A stretch of DNA of 64,000 nucleotides from Mucilaginibacter sp. (GTDB lineage Bacteria; Bacteroidota; Bacteroidia; Sphingobacteriales; Sphingobacteriaceae): positions 87,225 through 151,224 of the forward strand of contig NZ_JANYGQ010000034.1 in the NCBI RefSeq assembly GCF_025359345.1. The letters are read 5' to 3'. A program made the position numbers and the translations under genes. Within the stretch, counting starts at the first letter, position 1. Each line of letters opens with the position of its first letter. The notes below the pieces were generated by a model, which made no database searches, was not told the DNA's origin, and saw only the letters and a program-made list of their open reading frames with translations. This document shows, one piece after another, positions 1 to 7,442 of this stretch.

Positions 1-219
1 AACCGTAGGATTGTTTACCGCTTTTGATATTTCTACCACGCTCTGGAAATCCCCCGGGCTTGATACCGGGAAGCCGGCTTCAATTATATCAACACCCAAT
101 GCCTCCAGTTCGCGGGCTATCTCTATCTTTTCGGGGGTAGTTAGCTGGCAGCCCGGTACCTGCTCGCCATCGCGAAGCGTGGTATCAAAAACATAAACGC
201 GGTTTGGATCGTGTATCAT
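1..219 (-). CDS. leuA: 2-isopropylmalate synthase, N-terminal part (runs off window)
   Basis: First 73 codons of the enzyme that condenses acetyl-CoA with 2-oxoisovalerate, the committed step of leucine synthesis. The reading starts at ATG (complement of 217-219) and stays open to base 1. Seen: the HMGL-like/DRE-TIM opening FDTTLRDGEQ at residues 11-20, with the active-site pair R16-D17, followed by a helix and IIEAGFPV typical of the first barrel strands. It is the last visible gene of the ilv operon and lies downstream of ilvC and the GxxExxY insertion. Citramalate or homocitrate synthase share this fold, but the ilv context favours leuA. Confidence 0.9.
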   Translation of the reverse strand, partial: MIHDPNRVYVFDTTLRDGEQVPGCQLTTPEKIEIARELEALGVDIIEAGFPVSSPGDFQSVVEISKAVNNPTV

Positions 220-299
220 ACTATCTTAATTTTTGGATGCCAGCTTTGAGTTGCTATTCTCTTACTGTCATCGGTTAAAATTTATTTCTTCTTTTTTCT

Positions 300-798
300 G
301 AATCAGAATTTACAGAATTCTAAAATTTTCAGAATACCTTGATTTCTGCTAATTCTTTATGATTTTATGTTATACTTTGGATTAAATATCAACTTGTACT
401 GCAAACTCTGGCTTCCGAAGTTGATTAACAGTCCCAAGGGATAATCGTAGGCAACGGTATAATTTTTAGCCTGTGCCAAATGCACATCTTCCAAATTAAT
501 AAGCGCCTTCAATTCCGCGGTTAATCTTTCTTCTACTACAAAATCTGCCCTTCTTGTTCCTACGTCAATCCCATCATAAAAAATGGTGTGTTCTTGTTCC
601 CTGATAAAATTTACGCCTGCCCTTGCAAGTTCAATAGCCAAACACCTTTGATAAATCAGTTCCTGGAAACCGTTTCCAAGTGTGTTGTGCACTTTCATTG
701 CGCACCCAATTATTTTATAAGTTAACTCGTCCCTTTCCACAAACCAGATTTAGCAAACTTTCATTTTGTAAATTCTAAAATTCTGTAAATTCTGATTC
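300..798. mobile_element. 499-bp cassette bounded by perfect 20-bp inverted repeats, carrying a GxxExxY gene
   Basis: The 20 bases at 300-319 are the exact reverse complement of 779-798. Further AATTCTG/CAGAATT motifs crowd both ends (to about 335 on the left, from about 766 on the right). The only gene inside is the 127-codon GxxExxY ORF. The cassette separates ilvC from leuA, genes otherwise expected to be adjacent. No transposase is present, so mobility is inferred from the symmetrical ends and the position inside a biosynthetic operon. No target-site duplication is obvious. Confidence 0.55.
357..740 (-). CDS. GxxExxY protein (PDDEXK_3-like)
   Basis: A 127-residue protein of the GxxExxY family (Pfam PDDEXK_3), related in fold to restriction-type nucleases; the biological role is unproven. 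Seen: the name-giving motif GFQELIY at residues 24-30, then RADFVVE followed by ELKA, the D...ExK pattern of a PDDEXK core, then a helix with AQAKNYT and a final LINFG strand. Length is typical and complete. It has the same orientation as the ilv genes and sits inside the inverted-repeat-bounded segment 300-798, so it may be co-transcribed with the operon. A stray gene in the operon is possible, but the flanking repeats suggest insertion. Confidence 0.85.
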   Translation of the reverse strand: MERDELTYKIIGCAMKVHNTLGNGFQELIYQRCLAIELARAGVNFIREQEHTIFYDGIDVGTRRADFVVEERLTAELKALINLEDVHLAQAKNYTVAYDYPLGLLINFGSQSLQYKLIFNPKYNIKS

Positions 799-804
799 CG
801 ACAA

Positions 805-1863
805 TTACGCTTCTACAACCTGGTTCTCAGGGCGTAAACTCCGTACGGTTTTGCCGGCTTGCCACATTTCGCTTTCGCGCAGTTCTTTTAATTCGGCATC
901 CAGTTTTTCGCGGTAGTCAGGTTTGCTGTTGCTGTCGATTGATTTTTGCGACTCAACACCTGTTGCCACGCTTTTGTATAATTCTTCAAATACCGGCTGG
1001 GTAGCGTCACGGAATTTCTTCCACCAATCTAACGCGCCGCGCTGTGCAGTGGTCGAGCAGTTGGCGTACATCCAGTCCATACCGTTTTCAGCAACCAATG
1101 GCATTAACGATTGGGTCAATTCTTCAACAGTTTCGTTAAAGGCTTCTGATGGCGAGTGGCCGTTTTTGCGTAACACTTCGTATTGTGCTGCGAAAATGCC
1201 CTGTACGCAACCCATTAAGGTACCGCGTTCGCCGGTTAAGTCGCTGAATACTTCTTTCTTAAAGTCGGTTTCAAAAAGGTAACCGCTGCCTACAGCAATA
1301 CCTAATGCAATTACGCGATCTTTTGCTTTACCGGTTGCATCCTGGAAAATGGCGTAACTTGAGTTTAAGCCACGGCCTTGTAAAAACATACGGCGCAATG
1401 AGGTACCCGAACCTTTAGGGGCAACCAAAAATACGTCCACATCAGCAGGGGGAACGATGCCGGTTTGCTCTTTAAAAGTGATGCCAAAACCGTGCGAAAA
1501 ATACAGGGCTTTACCGGGAGTTAAGTGTTTTTTAACGGTTGGCCATACTGCAATCTGCGCAGCATCGCTCAACAGGTAACAAATAATTGTGCCTTTTTCA
1601 AGGGCTTCTTCAATTTCAAAAAGTGTTTCGCCGGGTACAAAGCCATCGCTTACAGCTTTATCCCATGTTTTTGTGCCTTTACGCTGACCAACAATAACGT
1701 TTATGCCATTGTCTTTTTGGTTAAGCGCCTGGCCAGGACCTTGAACGCCATAGCCTATTACTGCTACAACTTCGTCTTTTAATACTTCCTGTGCCTTTGA
1801 TAAAGGGAACTCTTCGCGGGTAACTACGTTTTCTTCAGTACCGCCGAAATTTAATTTTGCCAT
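805..1863 (-). CDS. ilvC: Ketol-acid reductoisomerase (NADP+)
   Basis: Converts 2-acetolactate or 2-aceto-2-hydroxybutyrate to the 2,3-dihydroxy acid with NADPH and Mg2+, the second common step of valine and isoleucine synthesis. Seen: Rossmann loop GYGVQG at residues 37-42, the following VGQRKGTKTWDKA segment, HGFGI and VAPKGSG motifs, then the all-helical C-terminal domain with DLTGERGTL and a SAEAFNE-like segment (SPSEAFNETVEE) supplying the metal ligands. At 352 residues it is a class I enzyme. ATG start at 1861-1863. Upstream (towards 1989) lies the O-methyltransferase gene and a small palindrome. Confidence 0.97.
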   Translation of the reverse strand: MAKLNFGGTEENVVTREEFPLSKAQEVLKDEVVAVIGYGVQGPGQALNQKDNGINVIVGQRKGTKTWDKAVSDGFVPGETLFEIEEALEKGTIICYLLSDAAQIAVWPTVKKHLTPGKALYFSHGFGITFKEQTGIVPPADVDVFLVAPKGSGTSLRRMFLQGRGLNSSYAIFQDATGKAKDRVIALGIAVGSGYLFETDFKKEVFSDLTGERGTLMGCVQGIFAAQYEVLRKNGHSPSEAFNETVEELTQSLMPLVAENGMDWMYANCSTTAQRGALDWWKKFRDATQPVFEELYKSVATGVESQKSIDSNSKPDYREKLDAELKELRESEMWQAGKTVRSLRPENQVVEA

Positions 1864-1958
1864 CGTATTTGATTTAATGATTACACCGATTTTTTGATTG
1901 ATTGCACCGATGCTTGGTTGTTTTATATTTTAGTTTATAATTTTTTATTCCTCGTTCC

Positions 1959-1980
1959 GAGACGCAAAGTATTGCGTCTC
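1959..1980. repeat. Palindrome GAGACGCAA-(4)-TTGCGTCTC in the ilvC leader
   Basis: Nine-base perfect arms (1959-1967 and 1972-1980) with a four-base loop in the gap between the O-methyltransferase gene and ilvC. The core GAGACGC/GCGTCTC recurs in the hairpin at 48274-48306, so it belongs to a dispersed family. On the minus strand it is followed by an A-rich rather than a T-rich stretch, so it is not a textbook terminator. Confidence 0.6.
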
Positions 1981-1988
1981 TACGTCGT

Positions 1989-2567
1989 TTATTTTTTTGT
2001 AATGATCACTATCCCTGTTGCCCAGCCCATTTTTGTTAGAATGATATCCTCGCGGCCATCTAAATAAGTTATTAAGTCGGTTGCTTTTTCGGCGTGGCCG
2101 GTGGGCCAGTTTGCCTGGGGCAGCATGTCGTCAATAATGTAAAACCCGCCGGTTTCAACCATGTTCAGCACTTCATCCAGCAACAAATATTTGCCCGGCC
2201 AGGTATCGGCAAAAACAAAGCTGAACTTTTGGGCAGCATTTTGTTTTATCCAATCGCCACCGTCGGTGCAGATCAGTTGCAGCCTTTTATCAACCCCAAG
2301 GTTTTCTTTGGCTATGCTGAGCAGCGTTTCATCGTTATCGATAGATATCAATGTTGATTTGCTGTCCATGCCGTCCAGAATCCATGTTGTTGACAATCCT
2401 GTACCTGTCCCCAATTCCAAAAACTTACCACCCGGTTTCGATGCCGCCAGTGTTTTAAGCAGTGAACAAGTCAATACTTCTGATGGCATGGTAAAACCAC
2501 TTGCTTCCGTAGCAACTTTTATAGCGTTGTAAGCTGATGGGTATTTTTGTCTGATCTCTTCTAACAT
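1989..2567 (-). CDS. Class I SAM-dependent O-methyltransferase-like protein
   Basis: A 192-residue soluble methyltransferase with the catechol/caffeoyl-CoA O-methyltransferase type of Rossmann fold. Seen: motif I FLELGTGTGLSTTWI near residues 49-63, an acidic ISIDNDE end of strand 2, and FVFADTWPGKY in the position of the metal/substrate loop, then YIIDDMLP. The substrate cannot be told. It sits between ilvN and ilvC on the same strand, which is not part of the usual ilv operon; there is no reason to place it in branched-chain synthesis. The start (ATG 2565-2567) abuts a G/C-rich palindrome with no clear ribosome-binding site. Confidence 0.85.
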   Translation of the reverse strand: MLEEIRQKYPSAYNAIKVATEASGFTMPSEVLTCSLLKTLAASKPGGKFLELGTGTGLSTTWILDGMDSKSTLISIDNDETLLSIAKENLGVDKRLQLICTDGGDWIKQNAAQKFSFVFADTWPGKYLLLDEVLNMVETGGFYIIDDMLPQANWPTGHAEKATDLITYLDGREDIILTKMGWATGIVIITKK

Positions 2568-2568
2568 C

Positions 2569-2655
2569 TGAGCCCCCTACCCCCCTAAAGGGGGGAATTA
2601 ATTATCTTTTTTAATTTCATTTTCCTACTACCCCTTCAGGGGGCCGGGGGGCTCA
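2569..2655. repeat. Palindromic intergenic element between ilvN and the methyltransferase gene
   Basis: Outer arms TGAGCCCCC (2569-2577) and GGGGGCTCA (2647-2655) enclose inner C-run/G-run hairpins around an AT-rich centre. It fills nearly the whole intergenic gap of the ilv operon and ends one base from the next start codon. It resembles REP-like elements rather than a terminator. Confidence 0.7.
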
Positions 2656-3255
2656 CATCGTAAACACTTTTTCCCCTTTATTTAAATATTCGTTCTCTAT
2701 CACTTCTTCGCCTGGTTCCAGCCGTTCAAACTCGCGGATTTTGGCGTTGAAGCCTTCGCTGTCTTTGATGATGGCTACGCGGGCGCTGCGCACAAACTCA
2801 ATCAGTCCGTAAGGCTGTAAAATGCTGATGAGATTGTCCGTTTCTTCGCGGTGGCCGGTGGTTTCAAACACGGTGTAGTCTTTGCGCAGGGTTACTACGC
2901 GGGCGCCGTTCTCGCGCAGCAAACGTTCAACGCTCACCTTTTCGGCAATTACATCGGTTGACACTTTGTATAGTGCCAGTTCCTGCCAGATCACATCTTC
3001 GTTGGTGTGGTAGTATACCTTTAACACTTCCACCTGTTTTTCAATCTGGCGGCAAAGCTTGCGCACCACATCTTCCGACTCGGTGATCACTATATTAAAA
3101 CGGTGAATGCTCTCAATTTCCGACGGAGAGGTATTCAAGCTGTCGATATTTATTTTGCGGCGGGTAAATATTATCGCTATCCGGTTTAAAAGACCAATCT
3201 GGTTTTCAGTATAAACCGTGATGTTATATTCCTGCCTGTCTATTTGGTTTTCCAT
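2653..3255 (-). CDS. ilvN: Acetolactate synthase small (regulatory) subunit
   Basis: Regulatory partner of the catalytic subunit encoded just upstream; in the family it binds valine for feedback inhibition and raises activity. Seen: an N-terminal ACT domain (YNITVYTENQIGLLNRIA, about residues 10-28, and RKINIDSL), a linker, and a second ACT-like domain (about 95-170). At 200 residues it is slightly longer than the common 160-175 form, as often in Bacteroidetes, with an acidic tail. Same strand and order as ilvB; a palindromic element occupies the gap to ilvB. Confidence 0.95.
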   Translation of the reverse strand: MENQIDRQEYNITVYTENQIGLLNRIAIIFTRRKINIDSLNTSPSEIESIHRFNIVITESEDVVRKLCRQIEKQVEVLKVYYHTNEDVIWQELALYKVSTDVIAEKVSVERLLRENGARVVTLRKDYTVFETTGHREETDNLISILQPYGLIEFVRSARVAIIKDSEGFNAKIREFERLEPGEEVIENEYLNKGEKVFTM

Positions 3256-3285
3256 TTTGTTTTTGTTTTTAATTGGCTTGTCGTA

Positions 3286-3368
3286 GCCTCACCTAAATCC
3301 TCTCCAAAGGAGAGGACTTGAACATCGCTCTTTTTTAGCCCTCTCCTTTGGAGAGGGTTGGGTGAGGC
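3286..3368. repeat. Palindromic intergenic element between ilvB and ilvN
   Basis: Imperfect outer arms beginning GCCTCACC and ending GGTGAGGC, each containing its own hairpin (CCTCTCC-AAA-GGAGAGG on the left, CCCTCTCC-TTT-GGAGAGGG on the right). It occupies most of the ilvB-ilvN gap. It is structurally similar to, but different in sequence from, the element at 2569-2655. Confidence 0.7.
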
Positions 3369-3379
3369 GTCCCAGCCTT

Positions 3380-5116
3380 CTATTTCAACCTAATTTCAGC
3401 AACACTGCAGCCCTGTGGCACCATCGGGAACACGTTGTTCTCCTTGGTTACCATTACCTCCAACAGGAATGAGCCTTTGTTTTCCATCATTTGTTTTAAT
3501 GCTGATGGCAGATCCTTGCGGTCGTCGATCATTTTGCCGGCGATGCCGTATGCCGCGGCCACTGCCACAAAATCCGGGCTTTGGATATCTACAAACGAGT
3601 AACGTTTCGAGTTAAACAGCTCCTGCCACTGGCGTACCATGCCCAGGAATTTGTTGTTAAGGATGATGATTTTTACATCAACACCGGTTTGCATAATGGT
3701 GCCCAGTTCCTGCAAAGTCATCTGGAAACCGCCGTCGCCGATGATAGCAATAACATCACGCTCCTGTGCACCGAATTTGGCGCCAATGGCTGCGGGCAAT
3801 GCAAAGCCCATGGTACCAAGGCCGCCGCTGGTAATGTTGCTGCGGGTTTTGTTCAACGTTGCGTAACGGCAGGCCACCATCTGGTGCTGACCTACGTCGG
3901 TAACTATTACTGCATCACCTTTGGTCAGCTCGTTTAACTGTTTGATTACTTCGCCCATCGTCATTTGCGGCGATGTTGGGTTTAGCTCGGTATGGATAAC
4001 CGCGTCGTATTCTTTTTGGGTGTATTCATTAAACAACTTCACCCATTCGGTATGATCGTTATGATTAACCAAAGCGGTAAGCATTGGCAGGGTTTCCTTG
4101 CAATCGCCCCAAACTGGCACGGTCGATTTTACGTTTTTGTCGATTTCGGCAGGATCAATATCCAGGTGGACAACCTTTGCCTGTTTGGCATATTTATCAA
4201 GGCGACCGGTTACACGGTCATCAAAGCGCATGCCGATGGCTATTAATACATCGCACTCGTTGGTCAACACATTCGGGCCATAATTGCCGTGCATGCCCAG
4301 CATACCCACGTTAAGTGGGTGACCGGTTGGGATAGCGCCTGCACCAAGGATTGTCCATGCTGCCGGGATGCCGCTTTTTTCCACAAATGCTTTAAACTCC
4401 TGCTCGGCGCTGCCTAATATTACGCCCTGTCCCCAGATAATGAATGGTTTTTTTGCGCTGTTAATCAGTTCGGCCGCCTCTTTTATGTATTGCGGCCTAA
4501 CAATTGGTTTTGGGCGATAACTGCGGATATGGTCGCAAGGGGTGTAGCCTTTGTATTCGAATTTTTGTATCTGCGCGTTTTTGGTAATGTCGATCAATAC
4601 CGGGCCGGGCCTGCCGGTCCTGGCAATATAAAATGCCTTGGCAATAGCTTCCGGGATTTCGTTTGCATCAGTTACCTGGTAGTTCCATTTGGTAACCGGT
4701 GTGGTAATGTTGATCACATCTGTTTCCTGGAAAGCATCGGTACCTAACAAGTGCGCAAACACCTGGCCGGTAATGCATACCAAAGGTGTGCTGTCTATCT
4801 GTGCATCGGCCAAACCGGTAACAAGGTTTGTAGCGCCGGGACCACTGGTGGCAAACACCACGCCCACTTTGCCCGATGTACGCGCATAGCCCTGGCCGGC
4901 ATGAATACCGCCCTGCTCGTGGCGCACCAATATGTGGTTTAATTTATCGCTATAATCGTATAAAGCATCATAGATGGGCATAATTGCGCCACCCGGATAC
5001 CCGAAAATTGTATCAACACCTTCAATAATCAAAGCATCAAGCAAAGCCTGCGAGCCTGTTAGCTCAATGGCTGCCTTTTGTTCCGGTGCGGTTAATGTTT
5101 CCTGTGCAACTTCCAT
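3380..5116 (-). CDS. ilvB: Acetolactate synthase large (catalytic) subunit
   Basis: ThDP- and FAD-dependent enzyme making 2-acetolactate from two pyruvates, or acetohydroxybutyrate with 2-oxobutyrate. Seen: N-terminal Pyr domain with GYPGGAIMPIYDAL (the glycine loop and the E of RHEQGG downstream), central FAD-binding domain, and C-terminal PP domain with the ThDP motif GDGGFQMT...NNKFLGMVRQW. Length (578) is normal for the family. ATG start at 5114-5116. It lies between ilvD and ilvN, so translation of both subunits is probably coupled to one transcript. Confidence 0.97.
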   Translation of the reverse strand: MEVAQETLTAPEQKAAIELTGSQALLDALIIEGVDTIFGYPGGAIMPIYDALYDYSDKLNHILVRHEQGGIHAGQGYARTSGKVGVVFATSGPGATNLVTGLADAQIDSTPLVCITGQVFAHLLGTDAFQETDVINITTPVTKWNYQVTDANEIPEAIAKAFYIARTGRPGPVLIDITKNAQIQKFEYKGYTPCDHIRSYRPKPIVRPQYIKEAAELINSAKKPFIIWGQGVILGSAEQEFKAFVEKSGIPAAWTILGAGAIPTGHPLNVGMLGMHGNYGPNVLTNECDVLIAIGMRFDDRVTGRLDKYAKQAKVVHLDIDPAEIDKNVKSTVPVWGDCKETLPMLTALVNHNDHTEWVKLFNEYTQKEYDAVIHTELNPTSPQMTMGEVIKQLNELTKGDAVIVTDVGQHQMVACRYATLNKTRSNITSGGLGTMGFALPAAIGAKFGAQERDVIAIIGDGGFQMTLQELGTIMQTGVDVKIIILNNKFLGMVRQWQELFNSKRYSFVDIQSPDFVAVAAAYGIAGKMIDDRKDLPSALKQMMENKGSFLLEVMVTKENNVFPMVPQGCSVAEIRLK

Positions 5117-5127
5117 ATCTTTTATTT

Positions 5128-5160
5128 ATTTCGGAATTCGGATTTTCGAATTCGGATTTA
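5128..5160. repeat. Short tandem repeat TTCG(G)AATTCGGATTT x2
   Basis: Two near-identical 15-16 base units lie in the ilvD-ilvB gap. They contain GAATTC palindromes. This is another distinct repeat type in the operon; function is not evident. Confidence 0.5.
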
Positions 5161-5199
5161 TTAAAATTCTAACCTTTCGCCTTTGGGTTTTCACCTCCC

Positions 5200-6891
5200 T
5201 TATGGCATCTCATCCGTAACACAACCTTCGGCGGCTGTGGTGACGGTTTTGGCGTACCTGTATAGTAAGCCTTTGGTAACTTTTAACTTTGGCTGAACCC
5301 AGGCTGCCTTGCGGGCTGCCATTTCTTCGTCTGATAAAATTACATTGATCTTGTTGGTAGTCGCATCAATAATAATTTTATCCTCGTCTTTTATTAAGGC
5401 TATGGCACCGCCGTCAAAAGCTTCGGGGGTGATGTGGCCTACCACAAAACCGTGTGTTCCGCCGCTAAAACGACCGTCGGTAATCAGTGCTACCGAGCTG
5501 CCTAAACCTGCGCCGAAAATGGCTGATGTTGGCTTAAGCATTTCGGGCATACCGGGTGCGCCTTTAGGGCCTACGTTGCGGATAACCACCACATCACCTT
5601 TTTTGACTCGACCGCTTTGTATGCCGGCTATCAGTTCAAATTCGCCGTCGAAAACGCGGGCCGGGCCTTCAAAATGAGTGCCCTCTTTACCGCTTATCTT
5701 GGCTACGCTGCCACCTTCGGCAATATTGCCGTAAAGTATCTGTAAGTGCCCGGTGGCCTTTATCGGCTTTTCAACCGGCCATATTATTTTTTGAGTTTCA
5801 AATTCAATTTCAGGTACATCGGCCATGTTTTCGGCAATGGTTTTACCGGTAACGGTTAAGCAATCGCCATGCAGCCAGCCTTGTGCCAGGCAATATTTCA
5901 TTACCGCAGGCACGCCGCCAATGTTGTGGAGATCCTCCATCATGTATTTGCCGCTTGGCTTCATGTCGGCCAGTACAGGTATGCGGTTGCTTACCGCCTG
6001 GAAATCGTCCTGCGTAACTCTAACGCCAACGCTTTTAGCCATGGCTATCATGTGCAAAACGGCGTTGGTGCTGCCGCCCAGCACCATAATTACCACCATG
6101 GCATTTTCAAACGCTTCGCGGGTCATGATATCGCTTGGCTTGATATCTTTTTCCAGTAATATTTTAATGGCTTTGCCTGCTGCAAGGCATTCCGCTTTTT
6201 TCTCGTCGCTTAATGCCGGGTTTGATGACGAGTAAGGCAGGCTCATGCCCAATGCCTCAATAGCGGCAGCCATAGTGTTGGCGGTATAGATACCACCGCA
6301 GGCGCCTGCACTTGGACAAGCATTTTTTATAACGCCCATAAAATCCTCAGGACTGATGGTGCCGGCCATTTTTTGACCCAAAGCCTCAAACGCCGAAACA
6401 ATGTTCAGGTCCTCGCCTTTCCAATGACCGGGTTTTATGGTACCGCCATATACCATTATCGACGGGCGGTTTAACCTGCCCATGGCCATAATGGAGCCCG
6501 GCATGTTTTTGTCGCAGCCCGGCAGGGTGATCAGGCCGTCGTAATATTGAGCGCCGGTTACGGCTTCAATCGAGTCGGCAATTACATCGCGGCTTACCAG
6601 CGAGTAGCGCATGCCTTCGGTGCCGTTGCTCATGCCATCGCTTACGCCAATGGTATGGAATATAAGGCCCACCAAATCTTCGGCCCAGATGCCTTGTTTA
6701 ACTATTTTGGCAAGATCGTTCAGGTGCATGTTACAGGTATTGCCGTCGTAACCCATACTGGCCACGCCCACCTGCGCTTTTTGCATGTCCTCGTCGGTTA
6801 AGCCGATGCCGTAAAGCATGGCCTGCGCTGCCGGTTGGGTAGGGTCCTGGGTGAAGGTTTTGCTATACTTGTTTAGTTCTGTCGCACTCAT
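5200..6891 (-). CDS. ilvD: Dihydroxy-acid dehydratase
   Basis: Iron-sulfur enzyme that dehydrates 2,3-dihydroxy acids to 2-oxo acids, the third shared step of valine/isoleucine synthesis. Seen: the signature CDKNMPG with Cys126, a second conserved cysteine in PSAGACGG (Cys198), and the late GRFSGG motif. A further cysteine in SMGYDGNTCNMH is near residue 55, consistent with a [2Fe-2S] or [4Fe-4S] ligand set. Length (563) is typical. ATG start at 6889-6891. It is the first gene of the operon; the promoter and palindrome at 7060-7120 lie about 170-230 bases upstream. Confidence 0.97.
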   Translation of the reverse strand: MSATELNKYSKTFTQDPTQPAAQAMLYGIGLTDEDMQKAQVGVASMGYDGNTCNMHLNDLAKIVKQGIWAEDLVGLIFHTIGVSDGMSNGTEGMRYSLVSRDVIADSIEAVTGAQYYDGLITLPGCDKNMPGSIMAMGRLNRPSIMVYGGTIKPGHWKGEDLNIVSAFEALGQKMAGTISPEDFMGVIKNACPSAGACGGIYTANTMAAAIEALGMSLPYSSSNPALSDEKKAECLAAGKAIKILLEKDIKPSDIMTREAFENAMVVIMVLGGSTNAVLHMIAMAKSVGVRVTQDDFQAVSNRIPVLADMKPSGKYMMEDLHNIGGVPAVMKYCLAQGWLHGDCLTVTGKTIAENMADVPEIEFETQKIIWPVEKPIKATGHLQILYGNIAEGGSVAKISGKEGTHFEGPARVFDGEFELIAGIQSGRVKKGDVVVIRNVGPKGAPGMPEMLKPTSAIFGAGLGSSVALITDGRFSGGTHGFVVGHITPEAFDGGAIALIKDEDKIIIDATTNKINVILSDEEMAARKAAWVQPKLKVTKGLLYRYAKTVTTAAEGCVTDEMP

Positions 6892-7059
6892 ATTTTAAAC
6901 GCCGTTGCCGGTTAAATTTTATAAAAAATGTTATCGTAATTAAGGTTTGTGCTGGTAACACAATTTGATATTTCCAAGGTAGATATAGCCCAAAGGAATA
7001 GCAAGCGATTAAAGGAAAAATTTCAATTAGTATTTAATTTGGTATTTATAGTATTTTAC

Positions 7060-7077
7060 AATACAATGCATTGTATT
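7060..7077. promoter_or_regulatory. 18-bp perfect palindrome just downstream of the predicted ilv transcription start
   Basis: AATACAATG-CATTGTATT is a perfect palindrome. It falls directly after the start site expected from the promoter at 7087-7120, the classic place for a repressor operator. A further ATACAAT half-site occurs at about 7092-7098. The binding protein is unknown. Confidence 0.45.
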
Positions 7078-7086
7078 AATTCAAAT

Positions 7087-7120
7087 CAAAGATACAATAT
7101 ATTCTACAATTTATACCAAA
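7087..7120 (-). promoter_or_regulatory. Predicted ilvD operon promoter (Bacteroidetes type)
   Basis: On the minus strand TTTG (7120-7117) is followed after 22 bases by TATCTTTG (7094-7087). This fits the TTTG...TAnnTTTG pattern of Bacteroidetes primary sigma promoters. Transcription would begin near 7080 and give a leader of about 190 bases before ilvD. No obvious Leu/Val/Ile-rich leader peptide was seen in that leader. Confidence 0.55.
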
Positions 7121-7227
7121 GTTCAAAACGGTATACGGTATGTTTTTTATGCATGCATAGTATGGGGGTCGGATTTCGGCGTAAAATGGGAAAATTGATG
7201 TGCGGATGTGCGGATTAACTGCGTTGA

Positions 7228-7335
7228 GGCTTCGCGTTTTTGATGTGCGGATGAACCCTCCCGAACCGTCTTTGCGAGGAACAGCTGCTCCCGATTTCGG
7301 GAAGGAAATCGGTGCCCGTCTCCGCATAGGCTGTC
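7228..7335. repeat. Diverged dispersed repeat, family A (degenerate copy)
   Basis: It contains GAGGCTTCGCGTTTTTGA and TTGCGAGGAACAG followed by a hairpin CCCGA-TTT-CGGGA. The same modules, in the same order, occur at 10248-10350. It fills the rest of the ilvD/kinase intergenic gap (6892-7442) not taken by the ilv promoter. It looks like a decayed relative of the 147-bp MITE at 55397 and 57814. Confidence 0.45.
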
Positions 7336-7442
7336 GCATGAAGCCGCCGCCGCGGATTAACTTCATGGTGTGAAATAAATCCAGGCGTTTTTCATCTTCC
7401 TTGAAAACAAAAATTCGTATTTTTCGGTTTTGGAAAAACGAT

